Shown in pieces: positions 27,462 to 33,309 of a stretch of 33,309 nucleotides of DNA. The DNA is taken from positions 1,796,047 to 1,829,355 of the forward strand of contig NZ_GG657754.1 in assembly GCF_000158915.1 (NCBI RefSeq), read 5' to 3'. Under the pieces are notes generated by a model. The model made no database searches, was not told the origin of the DNA, and saw only the letters and a program-made list of their open reading frames with translations. How positions within the stretch are numbered: the first letter of the stretch is position 1; every line of letters starts with the position of its first letter. The DNA is from Streptomyces himastatinicus ATCC 53653. Lineage in GTDB: Bacteria; Actinomycetota; Actinomycetes; Streptomycetales; Streptomycetaceae. Made by a program: the position numbers and the translations under genes.

Positions 27462-28604
27462 TCAGAAGTGGAACTTGTCGATGTTGGACTTGTCGAAGAC
27501 CGTGGGCGGGCCGAGGATGATCTCGCCGTTCTTGCCGACGGTGTACTCACCGAGCTTCCCGGCCTTGAACTTCTCCCCCTCGGCCCCGGTGATCTGCCCG
27601 GAGGCGAGCGCAGCGGCGGCGTACGAGCCCAGATACCCCAGCTTCTTGGGGTCCCACAGCGCGAACTGCTCGACGGTGCCGTCCTTGATGTACTTGCGCA
27701 TCTGGTTGGGCGTGCCGAGGCCGTTCAGCACGACCTTGCCCTTGTACGAGGAGTCGCTGATGTAGCGGGCGGCCGCGGCGATGCCGACCGTGGTGGGCGA
27801 GATGATGCCCTTCAGCTTGGGGTACGCCTTCAGCAGCCCCTGGGTCTCCTGGAACGACTTCTGGTCGTCGTCGTCCCCATACACCGTCTTGACCAGCTTC
27901 ATGTTCTTGTACGCGGGCTTCTTCAGCTCGTCCTTCATGAACCCGATCCAGGTGTTCTGGTTGGTCGCGTTCTGGGTGGCCGAGAGGATCGCGATCTCGC
28001 CCTTGTAGTCGAGCTGCTTCGCCAGGTGCTGGACCTGGCTGCGGCCGATCTCCTCCGAGCTTGCCTGGTTGATGAACAGCTGGCGGCACGCCGGGGCGGT
28101 GTCCGAGTCGTACGCGACGACCTTGATGTTCTTCTTCATGGCCTGCTTGAGCGGGCCGCACACCGCGTTGGGGTCGTTGGCGGCGATGAGGATGGCGTCC
28201 TGCCGCTGCTGGATCAGGGTGTTGATGTACGACACCTGGGAGGAGGCGCTGGCGTCGGACGGGCCGACCTCCTTGCCCTTGCCGCCGAACTCCCGGGCGG
28301 CGCCGATCCCGGAGGTGTCCAGGATCTTCAGGTACGGGTTGTTGATCTGCTTGGGCAGGAAGGCGAACTTCAGCCCCTTCTTCAGCGGGGCGTCGGGGTT
28401 GGCCTTGGCCCCCGATCCGCTGTCGGCCTTGCCGCTGTTGTCGGTGTCCTTCTTGGTGGTGCCGCCGCAGCCGGCGAGGGTGACGGCGAGGGCGCAGACC
28501 ACGGCCGCGGTGGCGGCGGCGCGGTGCCTTGGAATATGGCCGCGGCGCGCAGCGCCTCGTTTGAGGGTGGTGGCGGGCGACGGGAGGGCGGAACGCTGGA
28601 TCAT
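27462..28604 (-). CDS. rhaS: Rhamnose ABC transporter substrate-binding lipoprotein
   Basis: A 380-residue lipoprotein. The basic N-terminal stretch, hydrophobic core and lipobox VTLAGC (Cys46) lead to a Lys/Asp/Ser tether and a type I periplasmic-binding domain of the ribose/rhamnose group. It includes LKFAFLPKQINNPYLKILDTSG, DAILIAANDPNAV, YDSDTAPACRQLFINQASSEEIG, ISPTTVGIAAAARY and the closing FALWDPKKLGYLGSYAAAALASG. This matches RhaS of rhizobial and actinobacterial rhamnose importers. AAAGG precedes the ATG. A 50-base, unusually AT-rich spacer separates it from rhaQ upstream; rhaM follows after 13 bases. Confidence 0.93.
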   Translation of the reverse strand: MIQRSALPSPATTLKRGAARRGHIPRHRAAATAAVVCALAVTLAGCGGTTKKDTDNSGKADSGSGAKANPDAPLKKGLKFAFLPKQINNPYLKILDTSGIGAAREFGGKGKEVGPSDASASSQVSYINTLIQQRQDAILIAANDPNAVCGPLKQAMKKNIKVVAYDSDTAPACRQLFINQASSEEIGRSQVQHLAKQLDYKGEIAILSATQNATNQNTWIGFMKDELKKPAYKNMKLVKTVYGDDDDQKSFQETQGLLKAYPKLKGIISPTTVGIAAAARYISDSSYKGKVVLNGLGTPNQMRKYIKDGTVEQFALWDPKKLGYLGSYAAAALASGQITGAEGEKFKAGKLGEYTVGKNGEIILGPPTVFDKSNIDKFHF

Positions 28605-28628
28605 GGGCGACCTTTCACCTGTATCAAC

Positions 28629-28650
28629 ATCTGAAAGTCAAAATCTGAAA
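28629..28650 (-). repeat. AT-rich spacer with direct repeat between rhaQ and rhaS
   Basis: The spacer at 28605-28654 is far more AT-rich than the surrounding DNA. It contains ATCTGAAA at 28629-28636 and again at 28643-28650, a 14-base period. It could help differential expression of the binding protein, as RNA processing or extra initiation ahead of the binding-protein gene is common in such operons, but no hairpin or promoter is clear. Confidence 0.4.
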
Positions 28651-28654
28651 TCTG

Positions 28655-29617
28655 TCAGCCGTCAGCTGCCAGCCGCCGTCTGTCGGTCACCGCGGTGATC
28701 AGGCGGGGCGTGAGGACGGACGCCACCAGCAGCAGCCCGGTGACGATCACCTGGACCTCGTTGGCCACGTCGTTGAGGGTCAGCAGGTTCTTCAGGACGC
28801 CGATGAGCAGCACCCCGGCGACCGCGCCGAACACGGTCCCCTTGCCGCCGTCGAAGTCGACCCCGCCCAGCAGGACGGCGGCGATGACCAGCATTTCGAA
28901 GCCCTGTCCGTTGTCGGCGCGGGCGCTCCCGTACCGCAGGGTGAACACCACCCCGGCGAAGGCGGAGACGAGCCCTGCCACGACGAACAGCAGCAGCTTG
29001 ATCCGCTTGACCCGGATGCCCGCGAAGTACGCGGCGTCCTCCTGGGCGCCGATGGCGAACAGCGACCGGCCGAGCCCGGTGGAGTGCAGCACCACGGCGG
29101 CGACCACGGCCAGCACGATGAACAGCGCCACCGGATAGGTGAGGAAGGTCCCGGGCACGGTCGTGGTGTCGACCGCCCACTTCGCGTACGTCTCCGGGAA
29201 GTCGGTGATGGCGTTCGAGCCGAGCACCACCGAGGCCAGCCCCCGGTACAGCGCGAGCGTGCCGATGGTGACGGCGAGCGACGGCAGTCCGACCCGGGTG
29301 ACCAGCCAGCCGTTGAGCAGCCCGCCCGCCACGCCGACCAACAGCACGACCGGCACGATGGTCTCGAACGCCCAGCCCTTGTCCCACAGTTCACCGGTCA
29401 GCGCGCTGGACAGGCCGAGCATCGAGGCCACCGACAGATCGACCTGCCCAGCCACCACCAGCAGCGTCATCGGCAGCGCCATCAGCGCGACCTCGGCGAT
29501 GTCGTTGAAGGCGAAGGCGAGGTTGTCGCGGCTGGCGAAGCCGTCCGTCGTACCGAGCCCGGTGACGAAGACGGCCACCAGCAGCACCCCGACCGCGGTG
29601 TCCCACCTCGGCTTCAT
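28655..29617 (-). CDS. rhaQ: Rhamnose ABC transporter permease
   Basis: A 320-residue membrane protein of the BPD_transp_2 (RbsC-like) family with eight or more hydrophobic segments. The family motif VVAGQVDLSVASMLGLSSALTGEL is in the second loop, and GQEDAAYFAGIRV-like and GGVDFDGGKGTVFGAVAGVLL are near the C-terminus. The ATG at 29617 overlaps the stop of the preceding permease (29614-29617, ATGA); that start is set by the family's N-terminus. With rhaP it forms the heteromeric channel for rhamnose. Confidence 0.93.
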   Translation of the reverse strand: MKPRWDTAVGVLLVAVFVTGLGTTDGFASRDNLAFAFNDIAEVALMALPMTLLVVAGQVDLSVASMLGLSSALTGELWDKGWAFETIVPVVLLVGVAGGLLNGWLVTRVGLPSLAVTIGTLALYRGLASVVLGSNAITDFPETYAKWAVDTTTVPGTFLTYPVALFIVLAVVAAVVLHSTGLGRSLFAIGAQEDAAYFAGIRVKRIKLLLFVVAGLVSAFAGVVFTLRYGSARADNGQGFEMLVIAAVLLGGVDFDGGKGTVFGAVAGVLLIGVLKNLLTLNDVANEVQVIVTGLLLVASVLTPRLITAVTDRRRLAADG

Positions 29618-30648
29618 CGCGCGCTCCTCTTCCTCAGCGCACGGGTCATGCGCACGTTCACGATCCGGTCCACGCTGATGGCTGCCAGCAGCAGCGCGCC
29701 CGCGATGGCGTCCGCCCAGAAGGAGTCGACCTTCAGCACGGCCAGCGCGCTGCCGATGGTGGTGAGCAGCAGCGCCCCCAGCGCCGCGCCCCACACGGTG
29801 CCGGTGCCGCCGACGATGGCGACCCCGCCGACCACGACCGCGCTGACCACGGTCAGCTCCCAGCCGTGCGCGTTGTCCGCGACGACGGTCCCGAAGCGGG
29901 CCAGCCACAGCGCGCCCGCGAAGCCCGAGACGGCCCCGGAGAAGAGGTACGCGGCGAGCACCCGCCGCCGGATCGGCACCCCGGCGAGCCGGGCGGCCTC
30001 GGGGCTGGAGCCGATGGCGTACAGCTCCCGGCCGCTGCGGTACGTCCGCAGGACGTACGCGGTCCCGGCGAGCACCGCTATGGAGATCAGCGGCAGATAC
30101 GGCAGCCCCAGGACGCTGCCGCTGCCCAGGTCCAGCACGGACTGCGGCACGTCGGCGGCGTTGATCTGCTCGCCTTGCGCCCACCAGTAGTCGAGGCCCT
30201 GGATGATGTAGAGCATCCCGAGTGTCACCACCAGCGCGGGCACCTTGCCGAAGCTGACGAGCGATCCGCTGACGAGGCCGCAGACCGCGCCCACGACGAC
30301 GCCGAGCAGCAGCACCGTCAGCACCCCGTGGTCCGTCCCCGAGACGAACTTCCCGCAGGCGAAGGCGGACAGGCCCACCACGGACCCCACCGACAGGTCG
30401 ATGTTGCGGGTGATGACCACGACGGACTGCCCGACCGCGAGCAGCACCAGGATCGCGGCGTTCAGCAGCAGGTCCTTGACGCCCTGGTCGTTCAGGAAGC
30501 GGGGTTCGGCGACCCAGGTGAACAGCACCAGCAGCACCAGCGCGCCCGCGATGCTGATCTCCCGCGCCCGGAAGACGGCGTCGACCAGCGAACGCGCCGA
30601 ACGTTCCGTCTCCGCCGCCGGTGCGGGTTTCTCGACCGTGACCGTCAT
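29614..30648 (-). CDS. rhaP: Rhamnose ABC transporter permease
   Basis: A 344-residue RbsC-like permease. A 35-residue hydrophilic N-terminus precedes the first helix ([15 protein letters not shown]). The motif [23 protein letters not shown] is followed by further helices and [23 protein letters not shown]. The ATG at 30648 overlaps the rhaT stop by four bases (ATGA), and its own stop overlaps rhaQ in the same way. The three genes are therefore translationally coupled. Confidence 0.93.
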   Translation of the reverse strand: MTVTVEKPAPAAETERSARSLVDAVFRAREISIAGALVLLVLFTWVAEPRFLNDQGVKDLLLNAAILVLLAVGQSVVVITRNIDLSVGSVVGLSAFACGKFVSGTDHGVLTVLLLGVVVGAVCGLVSGSLVSFGKVPALVVTLGMLYIIQGLDYWWAQGEQINAADVPQSVLDLGSGSVLGLPYLPLISIAVLAGTAYVLRTYRSGRELYAIGSSPEAARLAGVPIRRRVLAAYLFSGAVSGFAGALWLARFGTVVADNAHGWELTVVSAVVVGGVAIVGGTGTVWGAALGALLLTTIGSALAVLKVDSFWADAIAGALLLAAISVDRIVNVRMTRALRKRSAR

Positions 30649-32159
30649 GCCGCCCTCCCCTCGTCGGCCAGCCCCGTCGCGGCGGCCATCACCGACTCCT
30701 CGGTGGCCTCGGCACGCGGGATCTCGGCGACCAGCCGCCCCTCGTGCATCACCAGCACCCGGTCGGCCATGCCGAGCACCTCGGGCAGATCGGAGGAGAC
30801 CATCAGCACCGCGAGCCCCTCGGCGGCCAGCGACGACAGCAGCCGGTGCACCTCGGCCTTCGTCCCGACGTCGATACCGCGCGTCGGCTCGTCCACGATG
30901 AGCACCGCCGGGTCGGTGGCCAGCCACTTGGCGAGCACGACCTTCTGCTGGTTGCCGCCGGACAGCACCCCGACGTGGTCTCCGAGGCTGCCGTACTTCA
31001 ACTGGAGCCGCACCGCCCAGTCCGACGCCCGCCCGCGCTCCAGCGCGCGCTTCACCATCCCCGCGCGGCCCAGCCGGTCAAGACCGGTCAGCCCGATGTT
31101 GCGCTCGATGGACATCTCCATGACCAGGCCGCGCTGGCGCCGGTCCTCGGGCACGAGCGCGAGCCCGGCGTCCATGGCGGCGGTCGGCGACCCGGGCCGC
31201 AGCACCGTGCCACCCACCCGCACCTCGCCCGCGTCCGCCCGGTCCACCCCGAAGACGGCCTGCGCGACCTCGCTGCGCCCGGCGCCGACCAGCCCCGCGA
31301 GCGCGACGATCTCCCCGCGCCGCACATCGAACGACACATCCCGGAAGACACCCTCCCGGGTCAACCGCCGTACGGACAGCGCGGTCTCGCCGACCCGGGT
31401 CGGCTGCTTGGGATACAGCTCCTCCAGGTCCCGGCCGACCATGCGGCGTACGAGGTCGTCCTGCGTGATCCCGTCCAGCGGCTCGGACGCCACCCAGCGC
31501 CCGTCCCGCAGCGTGGTGACCCGCTGGCACAGCTCGAAGATCTCCTCCAGCCGGTGCGAGATGAACAGCACCGCGGCGCCCTCCGCGCGCAGCGCCTCGA
31601 CCACCGCGAAGAGCCGGGCGGTCTCGCTGCCGGTCAGCGCCGCCGTCGGCTCGTCCATGATCAGTACGCGGGCGTCGAACGAGAGCGCCTTGGCGATCTC
31701 GACGATCTGCTGGTCGGCGATGGACAGCCCGCGCGCGGGCCGGTCCGGGGCGAGGTCGACACCGAGCCGCGCCATCAGAGCGGCGACCTGCGCCCGTACC
31801 GCCTTGTGGTCGATCCGGCCGAACGCCCGCCGGGGCTGACGGCCCATGAAGATGTTCTCGGCGATCGACAGATCGGGGAAGAGCGTCGGCTCCTGGTAGA
31901 TCACGGCGATGCCCACGTCGCGGGCGTCGGCGGGGCCATGGAAGACCACGGGTTCACCGTCGAGCAGCACCTCGCCGGAGTCCGGCCGGTGCACTCCGGC
32001 CAGCGCCTTGATGAGCGTCGACTTGCCCGCGCCGTTCTCCCCGGCCAGGGCGTGCGCCTCCCCGGCGAAGAGCTCCAGCGAGACATCCCGGAGGGCCCGT
32101 ACGGCGCCGAAGGACTTGTTCACCCCCTTGAGGGCGAGGACCGGAACAGACTGACTCAC
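30645..32159 (-). CDS. rhaT: Rhamnose ABC transporter ATPase with two ABC domains
   Basis: A 504-residue duplicated ATPase of the RbsA/XylG type that drives rhamnose import (RhaT of the rhizobial rhaSTPQ system, not the E. coli symporter of that name). First domain: Walker A GENGAGKS (40-47), signature [13 protein letters not shown], Walker [17 protein letters not shown]. Second domain: Walker A-like GLVGAGRSE with Arg in place of Lys, as usual in this family; signature [15 protein letters not shown]; Walker [13 protein letters not shown]. It is the first gene of the operon, preceded by a promoter and a LacI-type operator. Confidence 0.94.
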   Translation of the reverse strand: MSQSVPVLALKGVNKSFGAVRALRDVSLELFAGEAHALAGENGAGKSTLIKALAGVHRPDSGEVLLDGEPVVFHGPADARDVGIAVIYQEPTLFPDLSIAENIFMGRQPRRAFGRIDHKAVRAQVAALMARLGVDLAPDRPARGLSIADQQIVEIAKALSFDARVLIMDEPTAALTGSETARLFAVVEALRAEGAAVLFISHRLEEIFELCQRVTTLRDGRWVASEPLDGITQDDLVRRMVGRDLEELYPKQPTRVGETALSVRRLTREGVFRDVSFDVRRGEIVALAGLVGAGRSEVAQAVFGVDRADAGEVRVGGTVLRPGSPTAAMDAGLALVPEDRRQRGLVMEMSIERNIGLTGLDRLGRAGMVKRALERGRASDWAVRLQLKYGSLGDHVGVLSGGNQQKVVLAKWLATDPAVLIVDEPTRGIDVGTKAEVHRLLSSLAAEGLAVLMVSSDLPEVLGMADRVLVMHEGRLVAEIPRAEATEESVMAAATGLADEGRAA

Positions 32160-32180
32160 GGAGGCTCCTGAAGCGCGCGA

Positions 32181-32195
32181 ATGAAATGTTTCAAT
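32181..32195 (-). promoter_or_regulatory. LacI-type operator upstream of rhaT
   Basis: ATGAAA-TGT-TTCAAT on the plus strand (ATTGAA-N3-TTTCAT read toward rhaT). It lies about 6-20 bases downstream of the predicted rhaT transcription start and 22 bases before the rhaT start codon. The same half-sites recur at 32322-32337 in front of the rhamnosidase gene, which suggests one shared repressor. Confidence 0.75.
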
Positions 32196-32207
32196 ACGGA
32201 TTCCGGG

Positions 32208-32236
32208 AAGCTAGCCCCGCGCCATGACCCCGTCAA
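32208..32236 (-). promoter_or_regulatory. Promoter of the rhaTPQS operon
   Basis: On the minus strand, TTGACG (32236-32231) and TAGCTT (32213-32208) are 17 bases apart, a good vegetative-type promoter. Transcription would start near 32201, just before the operator at 32181-32195, so repressor binding would block elongation or open-complex formation. Confidence 0.65.
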
Positions 32237-32276
32237 GGGGGTGCGCAGCAGGTAAATCCCTTACGCGCACGACCAC

Positions 32277-32306
32277 TTGACGCACCCCGTCCAGCGGCCC
32301 TACGGT
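32277..32306 (+). promoter_or_regulatory. Promoter of the alpha-L-rhamnosidase gene
   Basis: TTGACG (32277-32282) and TACGGT (32301-32306) with an 18-base spacer on the plus strand. The predicted start near 32313 is followed by the operator at 32322-32337, mirroring the rhaT side. Confidence 0.6.
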
Positions 32307-32321
32307 CCAGGCGCCTGTGTG

Positions 32322-32337
32322 ATTGAATCGTTTTCAT
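32322..32337 (+). promoter_or_regulatory. LacI-type operator upstream of the rhamnosidase gene
   Basis: ATTGAA-TCGT-TTTCAT shares both half-sites with the rhaT operator, with a spacer one base longer. It lies between the predicted transcription start and the ribosome site GGAGGAA of the rhamnosidase gene. Confidence 0.7.
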
Positions 32338-32360
32338 CCAGCCGTTCCTGGAGGAAGCTC

Positions 32361-33309
32361 GTGATCAGCAGACGCCACCTGCTCGCCACCACCGCTGCCA
32401 CCGGTACGGCCCTCACGGGTCTGCCCGCACTCGCCCCGTCCGCCGCCGCGGAGAACCGCCCCACCGCGGGACTGCGGATCCGGAGCACCACGGTCGAGTA
32501 CGCCACCCACCCGCTCGGCCTGGACACACCCCACCCCCGGCTGAGCTGGATCCTCGAATCCGACGCCCGCGACCAGGCACAGAGCGCCTACCGCATCCGG
32601 GTCGCCACCTCCCCGGACCGGCTCGGCGACCCGGACGTCTGGGACAGCGGCAAGCGGAAGTCGGGCCAGTCGGTCCTGGTCCGCTACGACGGCCCGGCCC
32701 TGCGCCCGCGCACCCGCTACCACTGGTCCGTACGCGTCTGGGACGACCGCGGCCGCCCCTCCCCGTGGTCCGCCCCCGACTGGTGGGAGACCGGGCTGCT
32801 CGGCGCCGAGTGGCGGGCGCACTGGATCACCGCGCCCGCTGAGCTGACCGCGCCCCCGCAACTGGACGGCGCCACCTGGATCTGGTTCCCCGAAGGCGAT
32901 CCGGCCGCCGACGCCCCGGTGGCCACCCGCTGGTTCCGCACCACGGTCCGGGCCACCGGCACCGTCCGGCGCGCCCGCCTGGTCGTGGCGGCCGACGACG
33001 GCTTCACCGCCCACGTCGACGGCACCGAGGTCGCCGCCCGCGAGGCGCTGGGCGTGGCCAAGGCGTGGGCCCACCCGGTCACCGTCGACGTCACCGAACA
33101 CCTGCGCCGGGGAGCGGCCACCCTCGCGATCGCGGCCACCAACGCCGAACAGGGCCCGGCCGGTCTGCTGGCCACCCTGGAAGTGACCACCGAGGACGGC
33201 ACCACCCACCACCACACGGACCGGACCTGGCGCACCACCGACCGCCGGCCACCCGCCACCTGGACCTCCCCAGGCCACGACGACAGCGACTGGACCACTG
33301 CCAAGGAAC
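32361..33309 (+). CDS. Secreted GH78 alpha-L-rhamnosidase (5' part only)
   Basis: The first 316 codons of a large glycosidase that removes terminal alpha-L-rhamnose from plant glycans; it runs off the window end. The GTG at 32361 follows GGAGGAA by five bases. The N-terminus SRRHLLATTAATGTALTG, then PALAPSAAA, is a Tat-type signal. A first Ig-like/fibronectin-like domain follows (LRIRSTTVEYATHPLGLDTPHPRLSWILES, a GH78 hallmark, to SPWSAPDWWETGLL). The rhamnosidase N-terminal beta-sandwich starts near WRAHWITAP and continues (WFRTTVRATGTVRRARLVVAADDGFTAHVDG). The catalytic (alpha/alpha)6 barrel is beyond the window. It is divergent from the rhamnose import operon and carries a matching operator. 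Confidence 0.93.
   Translation, partial: MISRRHLLATTAATGTALTGLPALAPSAAAENRPTAGLRIRSTTVEYATHPLGLDTPHPRLSWILESDARDQAQSAYRIRVATSPDRLGDPDVWDSGKRKSGQSVLVRYDGPALRPRTRYHWSVRVWDDRGRPSPWSAPDWWETGLLGAEWRAHWITAPAELTAPPQLDGATWIWFPEGDPAADAPVATRWFRTTVRATGTVRRARLVVAADDGFTAHVDGTEVAAREALGVAKAWAHPVTVDVTEHLRRGAATLAIAATNAEQGPAGLLATLEVTTEDGTTHHHTDRTWRTTDRRPPATWTSPGHDDSDWTTAKE

Overview
The window is actinobacterial chromosome, almost certainly Streptomyces or a close relative. The DNA is GC-rich with a strong G/C bias at third codon positions. It carries typical Streptomyces families: an XRE/DUF5753 plus DUF397 pair, a cysteine leader peptide ahead of sulfonate genes, a perfect CebR-type box, TTG/GTG starts, and secreted glycan-degrading enzymes. 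No RNA genes, insertion sequences or CRISPR arrays were seen.

Layout. (1) 1-2494, minus: a ClpC-type AAA+ unfoldase, cut by the window edge, with an apparent one-base insertion near its C-terminus. (2) 2843-4891, plus: a secreted GH10 xylanase fused to a GH62 arabinofuranosidase behind LacI/CebR-type operators. (3) 13064 down to 4901, minus: eight genes in one orientation. They are a YjbQ-like protein, a Crp/Fnr regulator, a class III nucleotide cyclase, a P-loop/helical-repeat protein, an SPFH-like coiled-coil protein, a three-helix membrane protein resembling the Pycsar effector PycTM, an M48 membrane metalloprotease and a TIGR01777-type SDR. (4) 13166-17207, plus: a leader peptide ending in Cys and an alkanesulfonate uptake and desulfonation operon (ssuC, ssuB, ssuA, ssuD). 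(5) 17245-19636, minus: a DUF1330 protein, a lipoprotein, a DUF397 protein and an XRE regulator. (6) 19838-24666: a small unknown protein, a flavin monooxygenase broken by a frameshift, a LacI regulator, and a divergent LysR/aminotransferase-V pair. (7) 24663-33309: an L-rhamnose glycan locus. A seven-gene operon (rhaT-P-Q-S, mutarotase, BNR_4 protein, second LacI) is divergent from a secreted GH78 alpha-L-rhamnosidase.

The most interesting region is 7.2-12.7 kb. A cyclase that keeps the class III catalytic residues lies next to a Crp-type protein that keeps the cyclic-nucleotide pocket residues, and in the same gene run as a PycTM-like membrane protein. The cyclase C-terminus and the N-terminal part of the adjacent P-loop protein share an almost identical Gly/Val/Asn/Gln-rich segment, encoded by a 76-bp near-identical DNA repeat. 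This resembles the paired amyloid-type signalling motifs of bacterial NLR-like systems. I infer a Pycsar-like or NLR-like conflict or stress system in which motif pairing links the sensor ATPase to the cyclase, and the nucleotide product acts on the membrane effector and/or the Crp regulator. The gene families are recognisable; the combination and the mechanism are inference.

The rhamnose locus is internally coherent. The secreted rhamnosidase and BNR_4 enzyme would release rhamnose, the ABC transporter imports it and the mutarotase interconverts its anomers. A LacI protein probably acts at two matching operators that lie just downstream of two divergent promoters. The cytoplasmic rhamnose isomerase/kinase/aldolase genes are not in the window.
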